Counted from the stretch's first letter, positions 24,724-33,864 are shown. The stretch is 64,000 nucleotides of DNA from Bradyrhizobium sp. (GCF_004799405.1 NZ_SSMW01000080.1:118515-182514), one strand, 5' to 3'. A program made the numbers and translations. Notes: a model not told the origin generated them from the letters alone.

Positions 24724-24740
24724 GGACCGATCCCCGATAT

Positions 24741-26054
24741 CTAGCGGAATGAAGCCCGCAGCATCGCCGGATAGCGCAGCGCCTGCAACCCGCCGCGGGC
24801 GGCATAGTGAACCAGGAAAGCGCCCCACAGGCCGGTATTGCCGAACGGCCGCAACGCCAGCCAGGCGGCGAGAAAGATCAGCAGCGACAGCATCATCAGG
24901 TTGCGCATGTCGCGGGCCCAGGTCGCGCCGATATAGATACCGTCAAAGGCGAAGGCGAACACCCCGAGCATCGGGGCCAGCGCCACCAGCCACAAATAAT
25001 CGCGCGCGCTGTGCCGGACATCCGCGCTTGCGGTCATGATGTCGACCAGGTGAGAGCCGAACAGCGCATAAATGGCCGTGACCGCGAGCGCAAAGGCAAA
25101 TCCCCAGAGGATCACCAGCCGGACCGCGCCCGAGAAGCCTTCGCGATCGCGTGCGCCATAGGCGCGGCCGCAGAGTTGCTCGGCGGCGTTGGCGAGCCCG
25201 TCGAGGAAGAACGCACTGATCAGAAGGAAATTGTTCAAAACACCGTTGGCGGCGAGTGTCACATCGCCCGAGCGCGCGCCCTGCGCGGTGAAGAACAAAA
25301 ACACCGTGATCAGGCAGGCGGTGCGGATCATGATGTCGCGGTTGACCGCCAGCATGCGCAAGAGCTTGGCGCGGTCGAGCAAAGCTGCGCGCGGTATCGC
25401 AGCCTGCCCGGAGCCAAGCGTGCGGGCGATGACAAGGCCGAGCACGAGTCCGGCCGCTTCCGCAATGACGGCGGCGATCGCAGCACCAGCTATGCCTTTG
25501 TCGAGCACCAGCACCAGCAGCACCGTTACCGCCATGTTGATGACGTTGATCGCAACCTGCACCGCAAGCGCGAGCCTGGCGCGCGCCTGTCCGATCAGCC
25601 AGCCGAGCACGACATAATTGGCCAGCGCCAGCGGCGCGGACCAGATCCGGATGACGAAGTAGGTTTTTGCGGCGCGGGTGACGTTTTCGCTGCCGCCGAT
25701 CGCGCCGAGCAGGATTGCAGCGAGCGGGATTTGCAGCAGGATCAGCGCCGCGCCGATCAAGGCCGCCACGGCCAGCCCGCGCACCAGCAGCGCGCGCAAT
25801 TCCTGCATCTCGCCGGCGCCAAGCGCCTGGGCCGTGAACGCAACGGTGCTCATGCGCAGGAATGCGAACAACCAGAACAGGCAGTCGAAAATAACCGACG
25901 CGATCGCCACGCCACCGAGCAGCGTCGCATCGCCCAGCCGTCCGATCGCGATCGTCGAGACAATGCCGATCAGCGGCGTGGTCAGGTTCGCGACCATCGC
26001 AGGGCCTGCGATGGCAAAGACCTGCGCGGTCGTAACCCTGGATACGGAAGCCAA
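24741..26054 (-). CDS. MATE family efflux transporter (DinF-like)
   Basis: 437 residues beginning at TTG, with about twelve hydrophobic helices. The first helix reads VFAIAGPAMVANLTTPLIGI and is followed by IAIGRLGDATLLGGVAIAS, as in DinF-type MATE proteins. RMSTVAFTAQALGAGEMQEL marks the end of helix 2/3 in the N-terminal half, and FFLDGLANAAEQLCGRAYGA in the C-terminal half is characteristic of DinF. The substrate is unknown; DinF relatives have been linked to oxidative stress. The MBL-hydrolase gene follows 17 bases downstream and a DUF6460 gene precedes it by 24 bases, so the three probably form an operon. Confidence 0.9.
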   Translation of the reverse strand: MASVSRVTTAQVFAIAGPAMVANLTTPLIGIVSTIAIGRLGDATLLGGVAIASVIFDCLFWLFAFLRMSTVAFTAQALGAGEMQELRALLVRGLAVAALIGAALILLQIPLAAILLGAIGGSENVTRAAKTYFVIRIWSAPLALANYVVLGWLIGQARARLALAVQVAINVINMAVTVLLVLVLDKGIAGAAIAAVIAEAAGLVLGLVIARTLGSGQAAIPRAALLDRAKLLRMLAVNRDIMIRTACLITVFLFFTAQGARSGDVTLAANGVLNNFLLISAFFLDGLANAAEQLCGRAYGARDREGFSGAVRLVILWGFAFALAVTAIYALFGSHLVDIMTASADVRHSARDYLWLVALAPMLGVFAFAFDGIYIGATWARDMRNLMMLSLLIFLAAWLALRPFGNTGLWGAFLVHYAARGGLQALRYPAMLRASFR

Positions 26055-26078
26055 CGAAGTGCCGCCCGCGCCTGGCCT

Positions 26079-26381
26079 CTATCGCCCGCGCGGCGCGCCG
26101 AACATCCGCGACAATAGCCAGACCGGCACCACGATCACGGCGCCGAGCAGGAAGTAGCGCCACAGCGAGTTGATGGCGTCAAAGCCGAAATCCCAAATCC
26201 ATCGGAACAATCGACGGATGCTGTTGACGATATTCCAGGGATCGAAGCCGAACACCGTGAGCACGACGCCGACCAGAATCGACAGCAGGATCAGCCGGAA
26301 CGCCACCGCCAGCGGCGAGCCGCCGATAAAGCGGTGGATGCCGTCATGGTTTGCCGGCAATTCCCTGGTGTCGTTGGACAT
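26079..26381 (-). CDS. DUF6460-type small membrane protein
   Basis: 100 residues from the ATG at 26381, preceded by GGGAGACCATCG. Two hydrophobic helices are visible: FRLILLSILVGVVLTVFGF and YFLLGAVIVVPVWLLSRMFG. Between them is FDPWNIVNSIRRLFRWIWD with many aromatic residues. It matches a conserved alphaproteobacterial family of about 90-100 residues with no assigned role. It is probably the first gene of the DUF6460-MATE-MBL unit. Confidence 0.8.
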   Translation of the reverse strand: MSNDTRELPANHDGIHRFIGGSPLAVAFRLILLSILVGVVLTVFGFDPWNIVNSIRRLFRWIWDFGFDAINSLWRYFLLGAVIVVPVWLLSRMFGAPRGR

Positions 26382-26535
26382 CGATGGTCTCCCGCGCGCG
26401 AACCCAAAAAAACAGTGTACCCGGTGCAAGGCAGATGGGGAACCCGCCCTCCGCCGTCAATGGCTGCCGGCTGCCGCAAGTTTGCATTGGACATGAACGG
26501 ATGTTCACCCCGCATCAGGTACGGAGCAGGAGACA

Positions 26536-28395
26536 CTAGGCCTGAAGTGTTGTTTCCGCTTTCAGCATCCGCTGCAGCGTCTCCAGTCGGTCGGCCTCGC
26601 GCGGCGGCTTGTCCCAGCGCAAGCGATGGATGCGCGGAAACCGCATCGCCACGCCGGACTTATGCCGCGGCGAACGCTGCAGGCCTTCGAAGGCGACTTC
26701 CAGCACCAGCCCCTGATCCGGCTCATGCACCACATGCCGCACGGGGCCGAATTTTTCCGTGGTGTTGCGGCGCACGAAGCGATCGATCTGCAGCAATTCT
26801 TGATCCGTGAAGCCGAAATAGGCCTTGCCGACCGGCACCAACTGTTCGCCGTCCTCGCCCGCGGTCCAGACCCCGAAGGTGTAGTCGGAATAATACGACG
26901 AGCGCTTGCCGTGACCGCGCTGCGCATACATCAGCACGGCGTCGATGAGATGCGGGTCGCGCTTCCACTTCCACCATTGGCCCTTGGGGCGGCCCGGCAG
27001 ATACGGCGCGTCGCGGCGCTTGAGCATCACGCCTTCGACCGCCTCGGCATCGTCGCCTGCGCCGGCGCCAGCGGGATCGGCACGCGCCGACCTCAGCGCC
27101 TCCCAGGAGTTGAACGGAATCGTCGGCGACAGGTCGACACGCGGATCGCCGAGCTTCCTGACAAAGGTTTCGAGCCGCTCGCGGCGTTGCTCGAACGGCA
27201 GCGTGCGCAGATCGGCGCCGCCTTCGCCGAGCAGGTCATAGGCGCGCAGATGTATCGGATAATCCTTGATCAGCTTCGGCGAGACGACTTTTCGGTTGAG
27301 GCGTTGTTGCAGCACGTTGAAGGTCTGCACGCGGCCTTCGCGCAGCACCAGCAACTCGCCGTCGATGGCGCCGGGCAGATGCAAAGACGGCAGCAAATCC
27401 GGAAAGCTTCCGGTGATGTCTTCGCCGGTGCGCGAATAAAGCCGCGCCAGCAGGTGGCCTTTGTCATGGGGACCGCTCACCGCCTGCACGCGAATGCCGT
27501 CCCATTTCCATTCCGCGATGAAGTCCCTGGCGTCGAGGTTGGCGAAGTCTGTGTCCTCGAGCGCGTGCGCCAGCATTACCGGGCGGAATGGCGCCGGATC
27601 GAGATTGACCGGCTTGTCGCTGCGGCCTTCCAGCCACGCGAACAATTCGAGATAGGGCGGCGCGAGGCCTGGCCACATCAACTCGATATCGTGCGGGTCC
27701 TTCTCGCCGAGCGCAGCGGCGGCAGTCTTGGCGAGCCGCGCCGAAACCCCGATCCGCATCGCGCCGGTGACGAGCTTGAGCAACGCCCAGCGGCCGGTCT
27801 CGTCCAGTTCATCGAGCCAGCGCGCTAGTTGTCGCGGCAGTTCGGTCTTGCCGAGCATGCGCAGCGTAGTGACGACTTCGCTCAGCGTCGGTGGGGGCGG
27901 GTTGTTGTGGAGTTGGCGGTGACCATCTTGGGCAGAATGGTCGCTGCACCCCTCTCCCTGACCCTCCCCCACAAGGGGGGAGGGAACGGGAAGAGTTTTT
28001 GCCATCGGTGCTTTTGATTTTGTGCGAGGAGATTGCCCAGGACTCAACTCGGCTCCCTCCCCCCTTGTGGGGGAGGGCAGGGGAGAGGGGTGGCTCAGCA
28101 AAGGCTCGGTGCGATTGGCCGCCGTCTTCGGCCACATCAATGCCACCGTCTCCGAGAGATCGCCGACATAATCATAGGACAAAGCGAACAGCACTGGATC
28201 GGTGCGCGCCGCGATCAGGTCGCGGATCAGGCCGGGCTTGGCGTGCTTGAACGACAGCGCGCCGGTCAAAGCAGCCAGCGCGTAGCCGCGATCGGGGTCT
28301 TCGACTTCGCGAAAATATTGCGTGATCAGCCGCAGCTTGTTGTTGCGGCCGGGCTCATAGGCCAGGCGATCCAGCAGTTCAGCAAAGCGGTTCAT
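26536..28395 (-). CDS. ATP-dependent DNA ligase of the Lhr-PdeM repair cluster
   Basis: 619 residues. The N-terminal DNA-binding domain (NRFAELLDRLAYEPGRNNKLR) is followed by the adenylation domain with motif I EWKWDGIRVQ, where Lys is the AMP acceptor. AIDGELLVL (motif III), EGVMLKRRDAPYLPGR (motif IV) and WWKWKRDP (motif V) follow, and a C-terminal OB domain. It corresponds to the group annotated as cisplatin damage response ATP-dependent DNA ligase, paired with an exonuclease, an Lhr helicase and PdeM, all present here. Residues from about 97 to 160 are an extra segment encoded by an inserted palindromic repeat (27946-28093), in frame and rich in Pro/Ser/Gly. The exonuclease gene overlaps its ATG by 4 bases. 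Confidence 0.9.
   Translation of the reverse strand: MNRFAELLDRLAYEPGRNNKLRLITQYFREVEDPDRGYALAALTGALSFKHAKPGLIRDLIAARTDPVLFALSYDYVGDLSETVALMWPKTAANRTEPLLSHPSPLPSPTRGEGAELSPGQSPRTKSKAPMAKTLPVPSPLVGEGQGEGCSDHSAQDGHRQLHNNPPPPTLSEVVTTLRMLGKTELPRQLARWLDELDETGRWALLKLVTGAMRIGVSARLAKTAAAALGEKDPHDIELMWPGLAPPYLELFAWLEGRSDKPVNLDPAPFRPVMLAHALEDTDFANLDARDFIAEWKWDGIRVQAVSGPHDKGHLLARLYSRTGEDITGSFPDLLPSLHLPGAIDGELLVLREGRVQTFNVLQQRLNRKVVSPKLIKDYPIHLRAYDLLGEGGADLRTLPFEQRRERLETFVRKLGDPRVDLSPTIPFNSWEALRSARADPAGAGAGDDAEAVEGVMLKRRDAPYLPGRPKGQWWKWKRDPHLIDAVLMYAQRGHGKRSSYYSDYTFGVWTAGEDGEQLVPVGKAYFGFTDQELLQIDRFVRRNTTEKFGPVRHVVHEPDQGLVLEVAFEGLQRSPRHKSGVAMRFPRIHRLRWDKPPREADRLETLQRMLKAETTLQA
27946..28093. repeat. Palindromic repeat element, copy E, inside the ligase gene
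   Basis: The left arm (27947-27989) contains ACCCCTCTCCCTGACCCTCC and the right arm (28051-28092) GGAGGGCAGGGGAGAGGGGT, its near-exact reverse complement. Both include the CTCCCCC-ACAAG-GGGGGAG core seen in the four intergenic copies. The reading frame stays open through the element and adds roughly 60 residues to the ligase between its N-terminal domain segments. Confidence 0.87.
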
Positions 28396-29432
28396 GCCTC
28401 GGCGTCCTCGGCCGCGGTCGCCGCATCGCCTTCATCTTCCTCGCCATAACCCACCAGATCAAGCGGCCGCGCGGTGAGGCCTTTGGCCGTGCACCAATGC
28501 ACCAGCGCGTCTTCCTGGCCGTGGGTGACCCAGACTTCACCAGCGCCGGTGGCATCGATGGTCGCAGTCAGGCCATCCCAGTCGGCGTGGTCCGAAATCA
28601 CCAGCGGCAACTCGACGCCGCGCTGGCGGGCGCGGGCGCGCACCCGCATCCAGCCCGAGGCGAACGCCGTGACCGGATCGGGGAAACGCCTGGTCCAGAT
28701 ATCCGAGGTGGCCGACGGCGGCGCCAGCGTGATGGTGCCGGCGAGATCGGCCTTCTTCATGCCCTTGACGGCGCGCAGCTCGCCCAGCGCCACGCCGCGG
28801 CTCTCATAATAGCGCGTGATCTTTTCCATCGCGCCGTGCAGGTAGATCGGCGCGTCGTAACCGGCTTCGCGAAGCAGCGCGATCACGCGCTGCGCCTTGC
28901 CGAGCGAGTAGGCGCCGACCAGATGCGCACGCTCCGGAAACAGCGCGACCGAGGCCAGCAGCTTTTTGATTTCGTCGGCGGCGTTGCCGTGGCGAAACAC
29001 CGGCAGGCCGAACGTCGCCTCGGTGATGAAGACATCGCAAGGAACCGCTTCGAACGGCGCGCAGGTCGGATCGGGCGCGTCCTTGTAGTCGCCGGAGGCG
29101 ACGATGCAGGTGTCCTTGCAGGAGACTGCGATCTGCGCCGAGCCCAGCACGTGGCCCGCGGGGTGAAATTCTATGGTGACGTCGCCGAGCTTTAGTTTTT
29201 CGCCGTAGGCGATCGCCTGCGTAGCGCCGGCAAAGTTGTCGCCGTAGCGCAGCCGCATCATGTCGAGCGTCTCCCGGGTGGCCAACACCGCGCCGTGGCC
29301 TGGCCGCGCATGATCGGAATGGCCGTGGGTGATGACGGCGCGTTCCACGGCGCGGACCGGATCGATATGGAAGCCGCCGGGCTTGCAGCATAGTCCGGCG
29401 GCGACCGGCATCAGGATGTCTTGCGGGCGCAT
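28392..29432 (-). CDS. Ligase-associated MBL-fold DNA exonuclease
   Basis: 346 residues. This MBL/beta-CASP-type nuclease is related to the SNM1/Artemis and CPSF73 groups. Metal motifs are ITHGHSDHARPGHG (H-x-H-x-D-H), FHPAGHVLGSAQI, and VASGDYKDAPDPTC with the bridging Asp. EATFGLPVFRHG follows. A later VISDHADWDGL supplies the beta-CASP His. Members of this group are encoded beside the ATP-dependent ligase and presumably process DNA ends before sealing. It is the first gene of the leftward arm, and its stop overlaps the ligase start (ATGA), indicating coupled translation. Its own start lies only 50 bases from the divergent methyltransferase gene. Confidence 0.9.
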   Translation of the reverse strand: MRPQDILMPVAAGLCCKPGGFHIDPVRAVERAVITHGHSDHARPGHGAVLATRETLDMMRLRYGDNFAGATQAIAYGEKLKLGDVTIEFHPAGHVLGSAQIAVSCKDTCIVASGDYKDAPDPTCAPFEAVPCDVFITEATFGLPVFRHGNAADEIKKLLASVALFPERAHLVGAYSLGKAQRVIALLREAGYDAPIYLHGAMEKITRYYESRGVALGELRAVKGMKKADLAGTITLAPPSATSDIWTRRFPDPVTAFASGWMRVRARARQRGVELPLVISDHADWDGLTATIDATGAGEVWVTHGQEDALVHWCTAKGLTARPLDLVGYGEEDEGDAATAAEDAEA

Positions 29433-29482
29433 CTTCGATATATAGGCGTATCACGGTGATTTTTAAGGCGAACATAAAGACG
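29433..29482. promoter_or_regulatory. Divergent promoter region of the repair cluster
   Basis: Only 50 bases separate the ATGs of the leftward exonuclease-ligase pair and the rightward methyltransferase-helicase-PdeM set. The stretch is AT-rich compared with its surroundings (CGATATATAGGCGTATCACG), so promoters for both directions must lie in or overlap it. No LexA-type box was recognised. Confidence 0.4.
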
Positions 29483-30409
29483 ATGGCCGCGCGATTGTTC
29501 CTGTCATCAGGCGACATGATTGCCGACCGGCGGTTCGATTTCGCGCGCGATCTGCAGATGAAGGGCGATCTCGCCGCCGCCGCCGATCTGTTGCTGCAGG
29601 CTACCGATCTTGCGCCCGGCTTTGCCTCGGCCTGGTTTACGCTCGGCGAAATTCGCGAACAACTCGGCGAGCGCGAGGCGGCGGTCGCGGCGTTTCGCAA
29701 AGCCGTCACCGCCGATCCACAGGACCGGCACGGCGCCAGCCTGCGGCTGATGCTGCTCGGCGCCGACAAATTGTCGGCGATGCCGCCGGCCTATGTGCGC
29801 GCGTTGTTCGATCAATACGCGCCGCGGTTCGAGACCGCATTGGTGGACGATCTCGGCTACCGCGGGCCGTCGCTGCTGTTCAGGGCGGTGCTGTCGGCCC
29901 GCGCCGCTATCCGCAAGCCCGCCTTCTTCAGGCGCGCCATCGATCTTGGCTGCGGCACCGGACTGGCGGCCACCGCGTTTGCCAAAGAGGTCGATTATTT
30001 CATCGGGATTGATCTATCGCCGCGCATGATCGAGCAGGCACGCCTGACCGGGCTTTATGCGGAGCTTGAGGTCACCGACATGATGCAGGGTCTGCGCGGC
30101 AGGCCGGACGCCGGCGCCGATCTCATTCTTGCAGCCGACGCGATGGTGTACGTGTCCGACCTGGCCCAGGTGTTGCAGGAGGCAAGACGCGTGCTGGCCC
30201 CGGGCGGCCTGCTGGCGTTCACGGTCGAAACCCATGGCGGCGACGGCGTCATCCTCGGCGAGGGCCTGCGCTTTGCCCATGGCGCGACTTACGTGCGCGC
30301 GTCGGTCAAGGCCGCCGGTCTGGTGCTGTCGAAACTGGAAAACCTGTCGGCCCGCAATGAGGACAATGCGCCGGTGCCCGGTCTGGTCGTGGTGGCCGCA
30401 AAACCCTGA
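29483..30409 (+). CDS. TPR-containing SAM-dependent methyltransferase
   Basis: 308 residues from the ATG at 29483; a GTG 27 bases earlier is also possible. The N-terminal third holds about two tetratricopeptide units (ARDLQMKGDLAAAADLLLQA and WFTLGEIREQLGEREAAVAA). The rest is a class I methyltransferase. Motif I is RAIDLGCGTGLAATAFA, motif II FIGIDLSPRMIEQA, motif IV ADLILAADAMVYVSDL and post-motif VLAPGGLLAFTVET. The methyl acceptor is unknown; the TPR part suggests a protein substrate. It lies between the exonuclease-ligase pair and the Lhr-PdeM pair and is probably co-transcribed with the latter (60 bases apart). Confidence 0.85.
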   Translation: MAARLFLSSGDMIADRRFDFARDLQMKGDLAAAADLLLQATDLAPGFASAWFTLGEIREQLGEREAAVAAFRKAVTADPQDRHGASLRLMLLGADKLSAMPPAYVRALFDQYAPRFETALVDDLGYRGPSLLFRAVLSARAAIRKPAFFRRAIDLGCGTGLAATAFAKEVDYFIGIDLSPRMIEQARLTGLYAELEVTDMMQGLRGRPDAGADLILAADAMVYVSDLAQVLQEARRVLAPGGLLAFTVETHGGDGVILGEGLRFAHGATYVRASVKAAGLVLSKLENLSARNEDNAPVPGLVVVAAKP

Positions 30410-30469
30410 TGGAACCGCCCGGTTTTAGGCTCTCGACCGGCCCGGCAGGACCGGCTTAACCTGCTTGCC

Positions 30470-33040
30470 GTGAACATCGCCGAACCAGACCTCTTTACCT
30501 CTGCGCTCTTGCCCGAAACGTTTCTGCGCTGGTTCGCAGGCCGCGGCTGGTCGCCCCGCGAACATCAACTGGCGCTGCTGGAAAAAGCCCGCGACGACCG
30601 CTCGGCGCTGCTGATCGCCCCGACCGGCGCCGGCAAGACGCTGGCCGGATTTTTGCCGACGCTGGTGGAACTGTCGGCTCCGGCACCGCTGCGCTCTTTG
30701 TTGCGGAGCAGCGTCATCTCCACCGGCCGTGGCGTGCAGCGCAGCCAGGGCCTCCACACCCTCTACATCTCGCCGCTGAAGGCCCTTGCAGTGGATATCG
30801 CGCGCAACCTGGAAACGCCGATCGCGGAGATGGGGCTGGCCGTCAAGGTCGAGACCCGCACCGGCGACACCCCGGTGTCGCGGCGGCAGCGGCAGCGGCG
30901 CTATCCGCCGGACATCCTGCTCACCACGCCGGAGCAACTGGCGCTATTGCTGTCGTCCGACGACGCGCCGTTCTTGTTTTCGTCACTCAAGCGCGTCGTG
31001 CTCGACGAACTGCATGCGCTGGTCATCTCCAAGCGCGGCGACCTGTTGTCGCTGGGGCTCGCGCGTCTCTGGCGCCTCGCCCCGCAAATGCGCGCGATCG
31101 GGCTGTCGGCCACCGTTGCCGAGCCGGAATCGCTGGCGCGGTTTCTGGTGCCGCAGCGCAATGGCGCCAGCGAAGCTGCCGACGTGGTGGTCGCCGGCGG
31201 GGCTGCCGCGCCCATCGTCGAGATGCTCGACACCAAAGAGCGTTTGCCGTGGGCCGGCCACAGCGCGCGGCACGCGCTCAATGAGGTCTACGACCTGATC
31301 AAGCGCAACAAGACCACGCTGGTGTTCGTCAACACCCGCAGCCAGGCCGAGATGCTGTTCCAGGACCTGTGGCGCATGAACGACGATGGCGTTGCCATTG
31401 CGCTGCATCACGGCTCGCTCGACGTCGCCCAGCGCCGCAAGGTCGAGGACGCGATGGCGGCCGGCAAACTGCGCGGCGTGGTCTGCACTTCCTCGCTCGA
31501 TCTCGGCGTCGACTGGGGCGACGTCGATCTCGTCATCAATATCGGCGCGCCGAAGGGCGCCTCGCGGCTGATGCAAAGAATCGGCCGCGCCAATCACCGC
31601 ATCGATGAAGCCTCGCGCGCGGTGCTGGTGCCGGCCAATCGCTTCGAGGTGCTGGAATGCGCCGTGGCGATCGATGCGGTGGCGGAAAATGCGCAAGATA
31701 CCCCGCCGCTGCGCACCGGCGCGCTCGACGTGCTGGCCCAGCATGTACTTGGCCGGGCCTGCGGCGAGCCGTTTCTGTCCGACGAGCTTTATGGCGAGGT
31801 GCTGACTGCGGCGCCCTATTCTGGTCTCTCGCGGACCGATTTCGACGACGTGGTCGATTTCGTCGCCACCGGCGGCTACGCGCTGAAAACCTATGAACGG
31901 TTCGCGCGCATCAAGCAGGACAAGAACGGCCGCTGGCGCGTCACCAATCCGCGGGTGCGGCAAAGCTATCGCCTCAATGTCGGCACCATCGTCGAGGAAG
32001 CGATGCTCAAGGTACGCCTGGTGCGCTCGCGCGGCGGCGGCTCGGGTTCAACCGGTGCGCTCGGGCGCGGCGGCCGGATGCTGGGCGAAATCGAGGAATA
32101 TTTCATCGAGGGGCTGGTGGTCGGCGACACCTTTGTGTTCGGCGGCGAGGTGGTGCGCTACGAGGCGCTGGCCGAAGACCAGGTTTATGTCTCCCGCGCC
32201 AACGACAGGGATGCCAAGGTGCCGTCCTATATGGGCGGCAAGTTTCCGCTCTCGACCTATCTCGCCGAACGCGTCCGGAACCTGCTGGCCGACAAACGCG
32301 GCTGGCGCGGCTTGCCCGATCAGGTCCGCGATTGGCTGTCGCTGCAGGCGCATCTGTCGCGCGTGCCCGGCGCGCGCGAACTGGTGGTGGAAACCTTTCC
32401 GCGCGGCAATAAACATTATCTGGTGTGCTATCCGTTCGAAGGCCGGCTCGCGCACCAGACCCTCGGCATGCTGCTAACGCGCCGGATGGAGCGCGCGCGG
32501 GTGCGGCCGCTCGGCTTTGTCGCCAACGAATATGCGCTGGCGGTGTGGGGGCTCGGCGACATGTCGTTGATGATCCGGCAGGGCAAGCTCGATCTCAACG
32601 CGCTGTTCGATCCGGACATGCTGGGCGACGATCTAGAAGCATGGCTCGCCGAATCGGCATTGATGAAACGCACCTTCCGAACCTGCGCCATCATCTCCGG
32701 ATTGATCGCGCGGCGGTTTACCGGCGAGGAAAAAACCCGGCGCCAGGTGCTGTTTTCGACCGACCTGATCTACGACGTGCTGCGCAAGCACCAGCCGGAC
32801 CACGTGCTGCTGCGCGCGGCGCGGGCCGATGCCGCCACCGGGCTGCTCGATATTCGCCGGCTCGGTGATATGCTGCTGCGAATCAAGGGGCGGATTACCC
32901 ACAAGGAACTCGACCGGGTTTCGCCGCTGGCGGTGCCGGTGATGCTGGAAATCGGGCGCGAGTCAGTTTATGGCGAAGCGTCCGACGAGTTGTTGGCGGA
33001 GGCCGCCGACGAACTGGTCAAGGAGGCGACAGGACCGTGA
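30470..33040 (+). CDS. Lhr-type DEAD/DEAH-box helicase of the ligase-associated repair cluster
   Basis: 856 residues starting at GTG. Superfamily 2 motifs are LIAPTGAGKTLAGFLPTL (Walker A, motif I), TLYISPLKALAVDIARNL (Ia), VVLDELHAL (motif II as DELH), GLSATVAEPE (III), TLVFVNTRSQAEMLF (IV), VCTSSLDLGVDWGDVD (V) and QRIGRANHR (VI). A long C-terminal region with the winged-helix and Lhr-core domains follows. Lhr-core proteins are 3'-to-5' ssDNA translocases and RNA:DNA helicases. In many bacteria lhr clusters with a ligase, an exonuclease and PdeM for DNA repair, as here. The stop overlaps the pdeM GTG by 4 bases. Confidence 0.93.
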   Translation: MNIAEPDLFTSALLPETFLRWFAGRGWSPREHQLALLEKARDDRSALLIAPTGAGKTLAGFLPTLVELSAPAPLRSLLRSSVISTGRGVQRSQGLHTLYISPLKALAVDIARNLETPIAEMGLAVKVETRTGDTPVSRRQRQRRYPPDILLTTPEQLALLLSSDDAPFLFSSLKRVVLDELHALVISKRGDLLSLGLARLWRLAPQMRAIGLSATVAEPESLARFLVPQRNGASEAADVVVAGGAAAPIVEMLDTKERLPWAGHSARHALNEVYDLIKRNKTTLVFVNTRSQAEMLFQDLWRMNDDGVAIALHHGSLDVAQRRKVEDAMAAGKLRGVVCTSSLDLGVDWGDVDLVINIGAPKGASRLMQRIGRANHRIDEASRAVLVPANRFEVLECAVAIDAVAENAQDTPPLRTGALDVLAQHVLGRACGEPFLSDELYGEVLTAAPYSGLSRTDFDDVVDFVATGGYALKTYERFARIKQDKNGRWRVTNPRVRQSYRLNVGTIVEEAMLKVRLVRSRGGGSGSTGALGRGGRMLGEIEEYFIEGLVVGDTFVFGGEVVRYEALAEDQVYVSRANDRDAKVPSYMGGKFPLSTYLAERVRNLLADKRGWRGLPDQVRDWLSLQAHLSRVPGARELVVETFPRGNKHYLVCYPFEGRLAHQTLGMLLTRRMERARVRPLGFVANEYALAVWGLGDMSLMIRQGKLDLNALFDPDMLGDDLEAWLAESALMKRTFRTCAIISGLIARRFTGEEKTRRQVLFSTDLIYDVLRKHQPDHVLLRAARADAATGLLDIRRLGDMLLRIKGRITHKELDRVSPLAVPVMLEIGRESVYGEASDELLAEAADELVKEATGP

Positions 33041-33750
33041 CGGCGCGCCCGCAATCCCTGCAAGACGAATTACCGGCTGCGCGTACCGCCATCGTCAATG
33101 TCGCGGGCGTGGGCTTGAAGGCCGATCTCTCGGGGGCGTTGTTCTGGGAGGAGGAGAGCCTGCTCGTCGTCTCGGACCTTCACCTGGAAAAAGGCTCCAG
33201 CTATGCGGCGCGCGGCACGCTGCTGCCGCCTTACGATACGGTGGCGACGCTGGGCCGTCTCGCTGCGGTGGTGGCGCGGCATGACCCGCGCATGGTGATC
33301 GCGCTCGGCGACAGTTTTCACGACCGCACCGCCCATCACCGGCTGTCCGCGCCGGATCGCGAAGCCATCGCGGCGCTGCAGGCGCGGCGGGACTGGATCT
33401 GGATTTCAGGCAATCACGACCCGGCGCTGCCGGATGATCTCGGCGGCGTGGTCGCCAATGAAGTCGCGATCGGGCCGATCGCGTTTCGCCATGAGCCGAC
33501 CGGGGTATCGGGCGAGATCGCCGGACATCTGCATCCCAAGGCCCGGGTAACGACGCGCGGCCGCACCATGGAGCGGCGATGCTTTGCCTGCGACGGCGAG
33601 CGCGCGGTGATGCCGGCATTCGGCGCCTATACCGGCGGCCTGAGCATTCGCGACGCGGCCTTCTCGAAGATCTTCCAGACCCTCAGTTTCATGGCGCATG
33701 TGCTCGGCGACAACCGGCTGCATACCATCGCCGCGTCGCGCTGTTATTGA
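33037..33750 (+). CDS. pdeM: Ligase-associated DNA damage response phosphoesterase PdeM
   Basis: 237 residues beginning at a GTG that overlaps the helicase stop (GTGA). It is a calcineurin-like metallophosphoesterase: LLVVSDLHLEKGSSYAARG (D-x-H), VIALGDSFHD (G-D), WIWISGNHDP (G-N-H-D), HEPTG and AGHLHPKARV (G-H-x-H). The order and spacing match the family. PdeM homologues are encoded with the Lhr helicase and are manganese-dependent phosphodiesterases, presumably cutting or cleaning DNA ends in the same repair pathway. It is the last gene of the rightward arm. Confidence 0.92.
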   Translation: MTARPQSLQDELPAARTAIVNVAGVGLKADLSGALFWEEESLLVVSDLHLEKGSSYAARGTLLPPYDTVATLGRLAAVVARHDPRMVIALGDSFHDRTAHHRLSAPDREAIAALQARRDWIWISGNHDPALPDDLGGVVANEVAIGPIAFRHEPTGVSGEIAGHLHPKARVTTRGRTMERRCFACDGERAVMPAFGAYTGGLSIRDAAFSKIFQTLSFMAHVLGDNRLHTIAASRCY

Positions 33751-33864
33751 TCCTCATGGTGCGGCCGCGGCGCAGTTCGCTTGCCGCCGGGCCTTGCTTC
33801 GGGCAGTTTTGCGGGCCGGAACCGAATGCGGTCCGGATCGTTGTCGCGGCGGCTGGGACCGGGC

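Noticed and set aside
26536..33750. Considered an anti-phage defence island because of helicase, nuclease, ligase and methyltransferase genes together
   Set aside because: The ligase, MBL exonuclease, Lhr and PdeM set is a known chromosomal DNA-repair cluster, and no defence-specific gene or mobile-element boundary is present.
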